The position numbers and the translations under genes were made by a program. From Lysobacteraceae bacterium (GTDB lineage Bacteria; Pseudomonadota; Gammaproteobacteria; Nevskiales; Nevskiaceae), in NCBI GenBank assembly GCA_013823855.1, contig PNMW01000046.1:20361-84360 (forward strand): DNA of 64,000 nucleotides. The letters are read 5' to 3'. A model generated the notes under the pieces. That model was not told where the DNA came from. It saw only the letters and a program-made list of their open reading frames with translations, and searched no databases. Of the stretch, positions 43,986 to 55,896 are shown piece after piece (within the stretch, counting starts at the first letter, position 1; every line of letters starts with the position of its first letter).

Positions 43986-45062
43986 CTACAGGGCTTCGGT
44001 ACGGTACAGCGAGCGATTGCTGAACAGCGGCGAGATGTACGGCTGATCGATGCCGGCGTCGAATTCGGCGTGATAGCGCTCGATCCGCTCGACCTCGTTC
44101 TTCGAACCGAAGATCACCGCAACGCGCTGGTGCAGCGATTCGGACGGGTGGTCGAGAATCGGCCCGCGTCCGTGGCTGGCCGCCCCGCCGGCCTGTTCGA
44201 TGATGAAGCTGACCGGGTTGGCTTCGTAGAGCAGGCGCAGCCGACCGGGTTTCTGCGGGTCCTTGGTGTCGCGCGGATACATGAACACGCCGCCGCGCAT
44301 CAGGATGCGATGCACTTCGGCGACCATCGAGGCGATCCAGCGCATGTTGAAGTCGCGGCCGCGCACGCCGGTCTTGCCGGCCTTGCACTCCTCGACATAG
44401 CGCGACACCGGTGGCTCCCAGAAGCGCTCGTTCGAGGTGTTGATCGCGAACTCGCTGCAATCGGCGGGAATGCGCAGGTTCTCGTGGGTCAGGATGAAGT
44501 TGCCGATTTCCCGATCCAGCGTGAAAGCGTGGGTGCCCTTGCCGACGGTGATCACCAGCATCGTCGCCGGACCATAGATCGCGTAGCCGGCGGCCACCTG
44601 CCGGCGACCGATCTGCAGGAAATCCTCGCGATTCGGCTCGCTGTCCTGGTCGTGCGCGAGCACCGAAAAGATGGTGCCGACCGCGACATTGACGTCGATG
44701 TTCGAGGAGCCGTCGAGCGGGTCGAAATTCAGCAGGTAGCGGCCGCGCTTGAACTCGGGCGGAATCCGGATCGGGTCCTCGTTCTCTTCGGAAACCATGC
44801 CGGCGAGGGCGCCGCTCCATTCGCAGGCGTCGATCAGCGCGTCGTTCGACAGCACGTCGAGCTTCTTCTGGATCTCGCCCTGGATGTTGGTGGCTTCGAT
44901 GGTGCCGTGGAAGCCGCCGAGCGCGCCTTTGGCGGTCATCGCCGAAATCGATTTCATCGCGGCGGCAACGTCGACCAGCAGGCCGGCGAGCTGGCCATTG
45001 TCGTCGACCTCGTGCAATTGCTCGATCAGGAACTTCGACAGCGTGGTTCGTCCGAGTTGCAT
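43986..45062 (-). CDS. cbbF: Fructose-1,6-bisphosphatase class I
   Basis: A 358-residue Mg-dependent phosphatase with the metal site [21 protein letters not shown] and the C-terminal [15 protein letters not shown]. It starts at 45062, 10 bp after the cbbX stop; the ATG further upstream would overlap cbbX. It feeds regeneration of ribulose bisphosphate and may also act on sedoheptulose-1,7-bisphosphate. Confidence 0.95.
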   Translation of the reverse strand: MQLGRTTLSKFLIEQLHEVDDNGQLAGLLVDVAAAMKSISAMTAKGALGGFHGTIEATNIQGEIQKKLDVLSNDALIDACEWSGALAGMVSEENEDPIRIPPEFKRGRYLLNFDPLDGSSNIDVNVAVGTIFSVLAHDQDSEPNREDFLQIGRRQVAAGYAIYGPATMLVITVGKGTHAFTLDREIGNFILTHENLRIPADCSEFAINTSNERFWEPPVSRYVEECKAGKTGVRGRDFNMRWIASMVAEVHRILMRGGVFMYPRDTKDPQKPGRLRLLYEANPVSFIIEQAGGAASHGRGPILDHPSESLHQRVAVIFGSKNEVERIERYHAEFDAGIDQPYISPLFSNRSLYRTEAL

Positions 45063-45072
45063 GGCAGGCCTT

Positions 45073-45978
45073 TCAGTTCTTTCCGTCGGTGTCAGGGGCG
45101 TCGAAAACACGGGACGCGAGGATATCGGACGCAGAAAGCGTGCTCAGCGCTTCCGCCGTGACGTTGAACGGGCCGTCGCCGACGTCGGCGAACAGCCGGT
45201 TGGCCTGGCGCAGCCGGGCGCGATCCAGGGCATTGCGCACCGAGCGGGCATTGGCGAAGTTCGGCTGGGTCAGGCGGCGGCCGATATAGTCGCCCATCGC
45301 CGCTTCGGCGTCGGCATCGAAGCGGTAGTTCATCTGCTTGACCATGCGGGCGGCAATCGACAGCAGTTCCGGCTGCGAATAGTCCGGGAAATCGATGTGA
45401 TGGGCGATCCGCGACGACATGCCCGGGTTCGAGCTGAAGAAGGTGTTCATCCGGTCCTTGTAGCCGGCCAGGATCACCACCAGGTCGTCGCGGTTGTTCT
45501 CCATCACCTGCAGCAGGATCTCGATCGACTCCTGGCCGTAGTCGCGTTCGTTCTCCGGCCGGTACAGGTAGTAGGCCTCGTCGATGAACAGCACGCCGCC
45601 CATCGCCCGCTTCAGCACTTCCTTGGTCTTCGGCGCCGTGTGGCCGATGTACTGGCCGACCAGATCGTCACGGGTCACCGACACCACATGACCCTTGCGC
45701 ACATAGCCGAGGCGGTGAAGGATTTCCGCCATCCGCAGCGCCACCGTGGTCTTGCCGGTGCCGGGATTGCCGGTAAAGCACATGTGCAGGCTCGGCGGCG
45801 CGGCTTCCAGCCCGACCGACTTGCGGGCGCGGGTCACCGCCAGGTAGGCCGCGATCTCGCGAATCCGGCGCTTCACCGGCGCCAGACCGACCAGTTCGCG
45901 ATCCAGCTGGTCGAGCACCTCGGTGACGTTCGAGTCGCGAACGATGGCCTGGAGGTCTACGGTCTTCACGTCGTCCAC
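45073..45978 (-). CDS. cbbX: Red-type RuBisCO activase CbbX
   Basis: A 301-residue AAA+ protein that remodels inhibited red-type (form IC/ID) RuBisCO by pulling the large-subunit C-terminus. Walker [15 protein letters not shown], Walker [11 protein letters not shown], sensor region [23 protein letters not shown]. It starts with GTG at 45978, with GAGGAGG upstream. Its position directly after cbbS is canonical. Confidence 0.95.
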   Translation of the reverse strand: MDDVKTVDLQAIVRDSNVTEVLDQLDRELVGLAPVKRRIREIAAYLAVTRARKSVGLEAAPPSLHMCFTGNPGTGKTTVALRMAEILHRLGYVRKGHVVSVTRDDLVGQYIGHTAPKTKEVLKRAMGGVLFIDEAYYLYRPENERDYGQESIEILLQVMENNRDDLVVILAGYKDRMNTFFSSNPGMSSRIAHHIDFPDYSQPELLSIAARMVKQMNYRFDADAEAAMGDYIGRRLTQPNFANARSVRNALDRARLRQANRLFADVGDGPFNVTAEALSTLSASDILASRVFDAPDTDGKN

Positions 45979-46076
45979 GGTGGCCTCCTCGGGCGCTTCT
46001 CGACAGAAGTCGGCGGCGGGCGGCGGCGGTCAGGGCCGTCGTCCACCGCCGTGCGGAGAAAAGTGCAGCTGCAGGT

Positions 46077-46511
46077 TCAGTAGCGCTCGGCTTCCGGCTT
46101 GTCGGTCGCGTAGGAATGGATCGTGTAGCGGATCGCACGGCTATCGACTTCCTGGCGCACCAGCCCGAAGCCCGGTTCCTTTGCCGGCCGGTTGACGAGG
46201 TACGACATGGTCGGCGATTCGACCCCGCGGGTGGCATCGAAGGCGGTGACCCGGATGTACTGGCGCGGGAAGGTTTTCCGGCAGTTGTTGATCTCCATCA
46301 GGATGCCGGCCGGGTCGCGGAGATCGAACATCGGGTTGCCGAACATTTCCCAGTAGGTGTTGCGCGGGTGTGGATCGTCGGTGTACTCGATGCCGATCGC
46401 CCAGCCCTTCTTCAGCGCGTATTCGAGCTGGGCGGTGATCTGGGCGTCGGTCAGGTCGGGCAGGAACGAGAACTGGCCCTGGGTCAGGCGCTGGTGGGTG
46501 TTGGTCATCAT
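46077..46511 (-). CDS. cbbS: RuBisCO small subunit, red-type
   Basis: A 144-residue small subunit (RLTQGQFSFLPDLTDAQITAQ; KGWAIGIEYTDDPHPRNTYWEMFGNPMFDL; NNCRKTFPRQYIRVTAFDATRG). The C-terminal extension (about 110-144, ending RYTIHSYATDKPEAERY) forms the extra beta-hairpin of red-type enzymes. Two adjacent ATGs occur (46511, 46508); GGAAG is 8 nt before the first. It lies 17 bp after cbbL. Confidence 0.95.
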   Translation of the reverse strand: MMTNTHQRLTQGQFSFLPDLTDAQITAQLEYALKKGWAIGIEYTDDPHPRNTYWEMFGNPMFDLRDPAGILMEINNCRKTFPRQYIRVTAFDATRGVESPTMSYLVNRPAKEPGFGLVRQEVDSRAIRYTIHSYATDKPEAERY

Positions 46512-46528
46512 GGTCGTGGCTTCCGGGC

Positions 46529-49048
<2,520 letters not shown>

Positions 49049-49050
<2 letters not shown>

Positions 49051-49077
49051 GCGGCGCGCGATCGCGCGCAGCCGCTC
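49049..49077. terminator. Bidirectional hairpin between cbbR and the next convergent gene
   Basis: GAGCGGC (49049-49055) pairs with GCCGCTC (49071-49077); the loop itself contains the palindrome GCGCGATCGCGC. It overlaps both stop codons, so it must serve both converging transcripts. Confidence 0.65.
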
Positions 49078-50032
49078 AATGGAAGTCGGCGTCCTCGAAC
49101 TGCCGGTACAGGTACTGGACGTTCTGCGGATGCAGTTCGGAGTAGGCCTTCCAGGTCGCGAAGGCCGGCAGCTTCACCGCCGCCACCGTTTCCAGCAGGC
49201 TGGCGCCGCGCTGGTATTCGGCCCGCACGGCGGTGTCGATCTGGCGCAGGTAGCGCTGCATGTCATCGATCTGCCGCAAATCGCCGACCGGCCCGAAGCC
49301 CGGCACGACGCGCGTGATCGGCCGCTTGCGCAGTGCTTCCAGCGCCGCCAGCCACAGCGGGATGCGGGCGTCGCGCAGGCTCGGAATCCGCTGGCTGGCG
49401 ATCAGGCCGCCGGCGAACAGCGTGCCGCTGGCCGGATCGAACACCGCCAGCGTGCCCGGCGTGGTCGCCTGGCCGGCGTCGATCAGTTCGACCACCCGGT
49501 CGCCGAGATCGATCGGCGTGGCCTGGTCGAGCAGGCGGTCGGGGACGATCAGCGCGGTGCCCTTCATCAGACCGCCGGGCAGCAGTTCGCGCAGATGGGT
49601 CAGGCAGTTGTCGCAGCGCTGGCGCATCAGCAGCGCGGCATCGCGATGGGCGATGACGGCGACACCATGGGCCCGGAACGCCCCGGCGCCGAACAGGAAT
49701 TCCTGGATCGGCTGACTCAGCAGCAGGCCGGCGAACGGCCGGTCGGCGCGCGCCTGCCAGGCCTCGTAGAGCCGTTCACCGTGGGCCCGCGACACGCCGC
49801 TGTCGATCGCCAGCATCTGCCGGCGGCCGACGATCAGCCCGCTGTTGGCGACCTCGCCGCGGTTGTCCGGAGCAATCACCGCATGGCTGCCGATATCGGC
49901 GTGGACACCATCGGCCAGCGTCACCACGTCGGCGCGGACGCCGCTGCTGCAGGCGAGGGCGGTCGCCAGAACGGCGAGGCGCAACGGCCGCAGCACCGGC
50001 GCCAACGGCGTCGACAGCCGGCGGATCACCAT
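49076..50032 (-). CDS. Metallo-beta-lactamase-fold protein lacking all metal ligands (quinoprotein relay paralogue)
   Basis: A 318-residue secreted protein (signal LRLAVLATALACSSGVRA). It aligns along its length with the relay zinc metallohydrolase at 23912-24865, but every ligand motif is changed: THSHPDH is SQPIQEF (about 106-112), the second GHSDGD is GQATTPG (187-193), FAGDLV is FAGGLI and VPGHGPV is VPGFGPV. The fold motifs around them are retained. It therefore looks like a pseudoenzyme, possibly binding rather than hydrolysing. A C-x-x-C pair (140-143) is present. The start at 50032 overlaps the PAP2 gene. Confidence 0.75.
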   Translation of the reverse strand: MVIRRLSTPLAPVLRPLRLAVLATALACSSGVRADVVTLADGVHADIGSHAVIAPDNRGEVANSGLIVGRRQMLAIDSGVSRAHGERLYEAWQARADRPFAGLLLSQPIQEFLFGAGAFRAHGVAVIAHRDAALLMRQRCDNCLTHLRELLPGGLMKGTALIVPDRLLDQATPIDLGDRVVELIDAGQATTPGTLAVFDPASGTLFAGGLIASQRIPSLRDARIPLWLAALEALRKRPITRVVPGFGPVGDLRQIDDMQRYLRQIDTAVRAEYQRGASLLETVAAVKLPAFATWKAYSELHPQNVQYLYRQFEDADFH

Positions 50033-50748
50033 GGTCGCCGCCGCAGCGACTCGCGCAGCGCATGCCCGCCGACCAGCAGGACCGTGGCCGAGGCGTAGCC
50101 GGCGATCACGTCGCTGAGGAAATGCACCTGCAGGATCACCCGGCTGGCGCCGATCAGCAGCACCAGCGCGACGGTGGCCAGCAGCAGCGGCAGGCGCGCG
50201 GCCGGCGGCAGACGCGGCAGCAGCAGCGCGGTCAGCAGGCCGTAGACCGCCAGCGATCCAGAGGCGTGGCCGCTCGGGAAGCTGAAGGCCGGCTCGAACA
50301 CCAGGCCGTGGTCGTGCAGCGGCCGCAGGCGTTCGAAGCCGAGCTTCAGCGTGCGGTTCAGCAGCCCGTTGCCGGCGGTGACCGCCAGCCACAGCGCGAG
50401 GTCCGACCAGCAGCGTCGCGCCGCCAGGCCGAGTGCGACGATCACGCCGACCGCGACCAGGGTCTGGAAGTTGCCGAGCTGGGTGATCGCGAACGCGGCG
50501 TCGAGCTGCGGCGGCGTGACATGGGTGCGCATCGCGTCGGCCAGTCGCCGGTCCCAGTCGACCATCGCCGCCGGCATCGCGGCGAGCACCGTGAACAGGC
50601 TGGCGGCCAGCACGACGATCACGGCTTTCGTCGTTGCGGACGGAGCACCGCGCCGCCACAGCGCGGCGGCGATCAGCCCGGCGACGGTGACCAGCCCGGC
50701 CAGCAGCGGCAGCAGATGCGCGGCCAGCGCGTCGGCGGACAGCGCCAT
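50026..50748 (-). CDS. PAP2-family membrane phosphatase
   Basis: A 240-residue protein with about six membrane helices and the three acid-phosphatase motifs: K-LGFERL-RP (near 123), FPSGHASGS (about 153) and SRVILQVHFLSD (about 200). It would dephosphorylate a lipid phosphate such as phosphatidate or undecaprenyl pyrophosphate at the outer face of the inner membrane. Adjacent lipid-kinase and metallophosphoesterase genes on the same strand with near-zero spacing suggest a lipid phosphate metabolism operon. Confidence 0.85.
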   Translation of the reverse strand: MALSADALAAHLLPLLAGLVTVAGLIAAALWRRGAPSATTKAVIVVLAASLFTVLAAMPAAMVDWDRRLADAMRTHVTPPQLDAAFAITQLGNFQTLVAVGVIVALGLAARRCWSDLALWLAVTAGNGLLNRTLKLGFERLRPLHDHGLVFEPAFSFPSGHASGSLAVYGLLTALLLPRLPPAARLPLLLATVALVLLIGASRVILQVHFLSDVIAGYASATVLLVGGHALRESLRRRPW

Positions 50749-50754
50749 CGTGGC

Positions 50755-51552
50755 TCAGCGATCCAGCGCCACGGCGGTGGCGGCGCCGGGGACGAAGGCG
50801 GCGGTCGGCGCGTCGTAGTCCCAGCGCTCGACGCAGCATTGCCCGGTGCCGTCGTCGAGCCGGATCAGGTTCACCGAGTTCGGCGCGCCGGGCCGGGTCC
50901 GGCGCGATACCGCAGTGCCGGCCTGCACGGCCCAGACTTCGCGCGGCAGGCCGTGCAGCGCCCGCAGTGGCGCCACGAACGGCAGGTGGATGTGGCCACC
51001 GAGGATCAGATCGACGCCGGCCGCCGACCAGCCGCGCAGCGCGGTGTCCCGGCCACGCAGCAGGTTGTGCTGGTCGACCTCGCTTTGCACATGCACCGGC
51101 TGGTGGGTGACCACCAGCTTGAGGATCGCCTTGCTGCGGCGCAGCCGTTCGCTGCTGCGGGCGACCTGCGCCGACGACACCGTGCCGTCGACATGCCGGT
51201 AGCGGCGCGTGGTACGGATGCCGAGGATCAGCAGGCGGTCGTCCTCGTGTTCGGGCTCCAGGTCGGGGCCGAAGGCGCGGCGGTGGTTCAGGTACGGCGC
51301 GAACAGACGGCGCCCGAGATCGTAAAGCGGAATGTCGTGATTGCCCGGCAGCACCAGCTTGCGGCCGGCGGTCAGTGCGTCGACGAAGCGCTTGGCGAGT
51401 CTGAACTCGTCGCTGCGACCGCGCTGGGTGACGTCGCCGGACAGCACCGCGACATCCGGGCGCTGCTGTTCGGACAGCTGCAGCAGCGCGGTCACCACCT
51501 CGTCGCGCTCGACCCCGAAATGGGTGTCGGACAGATGCATGACCAGACTCAT
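50755..51552 (-). CDS. Calcineurin-like metallophosphoesterase
   Basis: A 265-residue hydrolase with the dinuclear metal motifs HLSDTHFG (residues 6-13), VLSGDVTQRG, LPGNHDIP, VTHQPVH and GGHIHLPF. The class includes UDP-diacylglucosamine hydrolases and cyclic-nucleotide phosphodiesterases; the substrate cannot be chosen from sequence. Its start overlaps the lipid-kinase stop (ATGA) and it ends 6 bp before the PAP2 gene. Confidence 0.87.
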   Translation of the reverse strand: MSLVMHLSDTHFGVERDEVVTALLQLSEQQRPDVAVLSGDVTQRGRSDEFRLAKRFVDALTAGRKLVLPGNHDIPLYDLGRRLFAPYLNHRRAFGPDLEPEHEDDRLLILGIRTTRRYRHVDGTVSSAQVARSSERLRRSKAILKLVVTHQPVHVQSEVDQHNLLRGRDTALRGWSAAGVDLILGGHIHLPFVAPLRALHGLPREVWAVQAGTAVSRRTRPGAPNSVNLIRLDDGTGQCCVERWDYDAPTAAFVPGAATAVALDR

Positions 51553-52514
51553 GGCGCGACGGCGGGTGCGGCTTCCGGCACTGGCGTCGGCACCATCATC
51601 AGCAGCGGCTCGGGCGAGATCCGGAAGGTGAGCGGCGAGGCGAGATGGGTGACTTCGCCATCCATCGCCACCTTGTAGCGGCGGCTGCGCCGGCGGCCGG
51701 GCGGCCGGATGGTCAGCGTGCGCAGCGGAAAGCTGATCACCTGATCGGCCTCGCCGAGCCGGCCGAGCGCGCCGCGCAGCAGCAGCCCCGCCATCGCCAC
51801 GCCGCCGACCGGCTTCAGCGCGATCGCCACCAGCCGCCCGCGGCCGAGCGCTTCGGCGTCGGCGATGCCGATCTGGCTCAGCTGCAGCGCGTTGTTGCCG
51901 ACGAACAGCGTCGGCGTCCGGACCTTGCGGGTTTCGCCCTCGATCTCGATCTCCAGCTGCAGCTGGCGGCGGTGGCGCAGGAAGCTCAGCAGGCCGGACA
52001 GCATCGCCACCAGCCGGCTGCGGCCGAAGCGGGCCTTGAAGGCCTCGCGGTCTTCCAGCAACTGCGGATAGAGGCCGAGGCTGGCATTGACCAGGAACAC
52101 ACGGTCATTGACCAGGCCGACCTGCACCGGCTGCGGGCTGGCGACCAGCAGCGCTTCGGCGGCGGCGCGGGTGTCCTGGGGAATGCCGTGGGCGCGACCG
52201 AAGTAGTTGAAGGTGCCCTGCGGCAGCACCGCGAACGGCTGGCCGCAGCCCAGCGCTGCCTGCGCCACCGCGTTGATGGTGCCGTCGCCACCGGCGGCGA
52301 CGACGATGCCGTCCTGGGCCCGGGCCAGCGCCACCGCTTCGCGGGCCAGGCGCGGGATGTCGCGGCCCTGTTCGGCGAGCAGCAGCTGGTGCCGGCGGCC
52401 TGCGGCGCTCAGCACCGCGCGGATGATCCCGGCCGTCTCGCCGGTGTCGTTGTGGCCTGATCCGGCGTTCAGGACGATGAAGCAGGGACGGCCGTCGGCG
52501 GCGGGAAGACTCAT
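51549..52514 (-). CDS. Diacylglycerol/lipid kinase family protein
   Basis: A 321-residue member of the DAGK catalytic family. Nucleotide loop AAGGDGTINAVAQ near residue 75, LPQGTFNYFGRAHGIP (GTxN motif), and LFVGNNALQLSQIG. It would phosphorylate a lipid such as diacylglycerol or sphingoid base. It is in the same operon as PAP2 and metallophosphoesterase genes and 4 bp from cti, suggesting membrane-lipid adjustment. Confidence 0.86.
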   Translation of the reverse strand: MSLPAADGRPCFIVLNAGSGHNDTGETAGIIRAVLSAAGRRHQLLLAEQGRDIPRLAREAVALARAQDGIVVAAGGDGTINAVAQAALGCGQPFAVLPQGTFNYFGRAHGIPQDTRAAAEALLVASPQPVQVGLVNDRVFLVNASLGLYPQLLEDREAFKARFGRSRLVAMLSGLLSFLRHRRQLQLEIEIEGETRKVRTPTLFVGNNALQLSQIGIADAEALGRGRLVAIALKPVGGVAMAGLLLRGALGRLGEADQVISFPLRTLTIRPPGRRRSRRYKVAMDGEVTHLASPLTFRISPEPLLMMVPTPVPEAAPAVAP

Positions 52515-52518
52515 CCGG

Positions 52519-54936
52519 TCACAGGTTCTCGTAGCGGTTCAGGTCGAGAATGCCGGCTTCCAGCGGTTCGGTCTCGCGCTGGTACTCCGCGAAGTCGTTG
52601 AAGATCGACCAGAAGTCCGGGTGGCTGCGGCGCAGCCCCCACTGGCTGACCACATTTTCGAGGCCGGCCTTGTCGGTCACCGCCGAAAGCGCCGTGACAA
52701 AGCGATCCAGTTCCGCCACCGGCACGTCGAAGGCGAAGTTCGGGTAGTTGCCATAGACGCCCTTGATCACGCTCAAGGTGTCGCGCGCCGGCTCCAGACG
52801 GCCGTCTTCGCCGAGGATGAAGGCGACATTGCTGTGCGCGCGGTTGTGGATCAGCGAGTAGACCAGCCGCTGCGCCTCGCCGCGCACCCGCAGCAGCACC
52901 ACTTCGGGCAGCAGCGGAATCACCGGCAGTGTCTTGCCGGTGGCCTGGGCCAGCGGCCGCAGGCTGCGGTTGGCGGCCAGCGTGGTCGCCGAAGCGCCGG
53001 GCAGCCGGCAGTCGCCGGTCGGACAGCGGTTGATGACGTCGTCCGCGCCCTTGACCTTGCGCAGCGCCTTCTGCAGTTGCTCGACATAGGCCGCCTTGGC
53101 GCCTTCGACATCGAGGCCGGGCTTGAACGTCAGCTGCGTCGGCCGCTGGTCGTCGATGTCGGCGTAGGTGGTGAACAGCTTCACGCGGCCGCCATCCTGG
53201 TACCACTGGTGCAGCAGCGGATTGCGCAGCTTCGGCGGCAGGAAGCGCAGGAAGTTGGTTTCGCCGTCGTTGCGGATCAGGTCGAAGTACAGCCGGGTCT
53301 GCAGCTGGTGCGAGACATTGCCGAAAACGTCGAAGTTGACCACCAGCTCGTAGTAGGTGCGCTCGAACAGCGGGTAGTCCATCACCCACAGGGTTTCCGG
53401 CAGCGCGCCGATCAGGCCGTCCTTGACGAAGGCGTTGTCGTGATGCCGGAAGATGGTCAGCAAGGCGTCGTGATTGTGGCCGTCGCCGTCCCAGATGTCG
53501 GTGATCGCCGGCCCCCGCGGCATCGCCTTGCCGTAGGCCTCCAGCCGCAGCCGCGCGTAATCGTTGCGCTGCGTGCGGTAGCTCAGCCATTCGGTGCCGG
53601 CCTTGATCAGCGACGAGTCCTGACCGGCGACATCGAGCAGCGGCGAGACCTTGGCGCGGTAGGCAGCATCGTTGACGTACAGCTCGCGCGCCGGGTCCTC
53701 GAAGCTGACCCAGAACTGGTCGCGGATCACGTCGGTGGCCGCCTGGCCGGCGCAGACCGGGCCGCGAATGAAGGTGCGGACGAAGAACTGGGCGTCGTCG
53801 AGCATGAACTGGTAGCGCGCCTTGGCCGGAATCGGCGCGAAGGTCAGGAACGGATTGGCGCGGGCTTCCTTGTCGCGGGTCTGGTGTTCCGCCAGCGGCG
53901 GCACGGTCCAGGCTTCCTTGAAGAACAGCGTCTGGAAGCGGGTGCGGCGGCGCTCGTCGAGCGGGTAGGTGATGTGATTCTTCTGGACGATGCTTTCGTT
54001 CAGCAGCCGCAGCCGGTAGTGGAACGGGCCACCGGCCGACTGGTTCGGCAGCCGGGTGGCGATCGGCACGATCGGCTCTCCTGGCGGCGTGCTGGAGCGC
54101 AGCAGTTCGAAGAAGTGCGGGTTCGCCTCGCTGCTGAAGTACAGATGGCCGATGAACAGGTGCTCGTACAGGTAGCGGGCCACCAGCTGCTCGCGGTCGC
54201 CCGGCCGGTTCAGCCAGCTTTCCCACTGGGCGATCTGCGCCGCTTCCGCAGCGCTGGGCTTGACGGTGTCGGTGTCGACCACCGCGCCCTGGGCGATCCA
54301 GGTCGACAGCGTGGTGTACTCGGCGTCGCTGAGGCCGGTCACCGCCAGCGGCATGCCCTCGTGCGGATGCTTCTTCTCGAAGGCGTCGTACTGGTCGAGC
54401 GTCGGGCAGTGGTTGCTGCGCGTGAAGCCCAGCGGCAGGTCATCCGGCAGCCGCTGGTTGGCCGGCCAGCGATGGCTGCGGCCAAGCGCCAGCGCACGCT
54501 GCAACAGCGATGACGGCATCTGGCTGCCGGCGGCAGCACCTGTCTTCGGCAGCACCGGCTGCACCGAGAAAAAGCCCTTCTCGCGCCAGGCCTCGGTGCT
54601 CAGCGCATCGATGCCGAGTCGGGTGGTCGGTGCCGTGTCCAGCCGGGTGCCGTCGTAGACCGGCAGCTTGCTGGCGCCGCGTTCGACGCCTTCGGCGCTG
54701 GTCAGCTTGAGCTGGCAGGGGGCGTCGTAGCAGCCGTGGCAGGCGGCGCACTTGGTGTCGAAGATCGGCTGGATATCGCGCGTGTACTGATAGGTCTGCA
54801 CCACGGCGACCGGCGCCGGTGCCGGCGCTTCACGCGGAATGACGATGCCCGAGCAGGCGAGAACGATCAGGGATGCGACACAGGCAACGGCCGCGACGCT
54901 GTACCAGCGGCGGCGCTTTTCGGGGGGTGGCGACAC
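52519..54936 (-). CDS. cti: Fatty acid cis/trans isomerase
   Basis: An 805-residue periplasmic heme c enzyme that converts cis- to trans-unsaturated fatty acids in membrane phospholipids, stiffening the membrane under solvent or alcohol stress. An N-terminal signal/anchor (WYSVAAVACVASLIVLACSG) is followed by the heme motif in TKCAACHGCYDAPCQLKLTS. Later conserved stretches include SNHCPTLDQYDAFEKKHPHEGMP. Length is slightly above that of Pseudomonas Cti. The start is GTG at 54936. An alcohol-oxidising lifestyle would explain its presence beside the PQQ genes. Confidence 0.92.
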   Translation of the reverse strand: MSPPPEKRRRWYSVAAVACVASLIVLACSGIVIPREAPAPAPVAVVQTYQYTRDIQPIFDTKCAACHGCYDAPCQLKLTSAEGVERGASKLPVYDGTRLDTAPTTRLGIDALSTEAWREKGFFSVQPVLPKTGAAAGSQMPSSLLQRALALGRSHRWPANQRLPDDLPLGFTRSNHCPTLDQYDAFEKKHPHEGMPLAVTGLSDAEYTTLSTWIAQGAVVDTDTVKPSAAEAAQIAQWESWLNRPGDREQLVARYLYEHLFIGHLYFSSEANPHFFELLRSSTPPGEPIVPIATRLPNQSAGGPFHYRLRLLNESIVQKNHITYPLDERRRTRFQTLFFKEAWTVPPLAEHQTRDKEARANPFLTFAPIPAKARYQFMLDDAQFFVRTFIRGPVCAGQAATDVIRDQFWVSFEDPARELYVNDAAYRAKVSPLLDVAGQDSSLIKAGTEWLSYRTQRNDYARLRLEAYGKAMPRGPAITDIWDGDGHNHDALLTIFRHHDNAFVKDGLIGALPETLWVMDYPLFERTYYELVVNFDVFGNVSHQLQTRLYFDLIRNDGETNFLRFLPPKLRNPLLHQWYQDGGRVKLFTTYADIDDQRPTQLTFKPGLDVEGAKAAYVEQLQKALRKVKGADDVINRCPTGDCRLPGASATTLAANRSLRPLAQATGKTLPVIPLLPEVVLLRVRGEAQRLVYSLIHNRAHSNVAFILGEDGRLEPARDTLSVIKGVYGNYPNFAFDVPVAELDRFVTALSAVTDKAGLENVVSQWGLRRSHPDFWSIFNDFAEYQRETEPLEAGILDLNRYENL

Positions 54937-55027
54937 GGGCGACTTCCAGAGCGGGATACGACGATCGTATCAGGGCCGATGGCGCTGGCCGGCGCGTCGC
55001 GGGGCGCTGGGCACGTCGCCCGCCGTC

Positions 55028-55894
55028 CTAGCGGGCAGCGTCGTCGGCCGCATCCTGGAGCCGCACGGCGAGCTTGCTGGCAAAGCGCTGGTCCCGGGTG
55101 TCGATCACCTCGGCCTGCAGTTCGCCATCGCCTTCCGGGACGAAATGGAAGCGGAAATTCGGGTTCTCGCTGATCGAGAAATCGACATCGGCGTCCAGGA
55201 CCGGCCGGCCGGCGTAGCGGACCTCGACCCTGCGTACGTAATACGCCGGCTGGTACAGCCGGGTCAGCTGGTCGAGCACCAGGCCGGAGGCATTCGGGTG
55301 GCTGATCGCCAGCTGGGCCGCCGCCGGCTGGCCGGCCTGGATCGGGCCGTCGACGCGAAAGCGCATGCGGCCGGCGCTGCGCAGCGCCTCGTTCGGATCC
55401 TTGCCGGCGGGTGCCGAGCAGCCGCCGGAGGCCTTGATGTAGCGATGCGCCATGTGCAGCGTGCCGTCGTTGAGTTCGGCAACGGCACGCACTTCGGTGT
55501 ACTGCTCCACGCGGATGCGGGTCTCGATGTCGGCGCGGCCGCTTTCCGGATACAGCTCGAACACGGCGGCGATCGGCGACGGATTGTTGTCGACCAGCAG
55601 GTAGAGCTTCCGGATGTAGCGTGCCGGCGTCTGCGCCAGCTGGGTGCGGATCGCGATCGGCACCGTCGCGGCGTCCTCGGCACGGCTCGGCGCATCGAGC
55701 TGGACGATGCCACCGGCGTTCTCGTCGATCGTCCGGCCGCCGAACAGGCCGCTGCGGACCTTGGACCAGATGCTCACCTCGGAGGCCAGCGGTGCCGGTT
55801 CGGCGATTGCCGTGGCAGTCGGCAGCAGCGCTGCCGCAATCATCACGCTCAGGCGCCACGCGGGAGCAGCGAGACCAGTGACGGGGTGGCGCAT
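55028..55894 (-). CDS. SoxYZ-like carrier protein, second copy
   Basis: A 288-residue secreted protein (signal LSVMIAAALLPTATAIA). The SoxY-like half ends with the carrier cysteine in ASGGCSAPAGKDP, and a SoxZ-like half follows (RFRVDGPIQAGQPAAAQLAISHP; ISENPNFRFHFVPEGDG). It is a diverged paralogue of the protein at 23157-23915. GGGAGAA in the end of the metallohydrolase gene serves as ribosome site for the ATG at 55894. It pairs with metallohydrolase 2 as the first copy pairs with metallohydrolase 1. Confidence 0.84.
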   Translation of the reverse strand: MRHPVTGLAAPAWRLSVMIAAALLPTATAIAEPAPLASEVSIWSKVRSGLFGGRTIDENAGGIVQLDAPSRAEDAATVPIAIRTQLAQTPARYIRKLYLLVDNNPSPIAAVFELYPESGRADIETRIRVEQYTEVRAVAELNDGTLHMAHRYIKASGGCSAPAGKDPNEALRSAGRMRFRVDGPIQAGQPAAAQLAISHPNASGLVLDQLTRLYQPAYYVRRVEVRYAGRPVLDADVDFSISENPNFRFHFVPEGDGELQAEVIDTRDQRFASKLAVRLQDAADDAAR

Positions 55895-55896
55895 GT

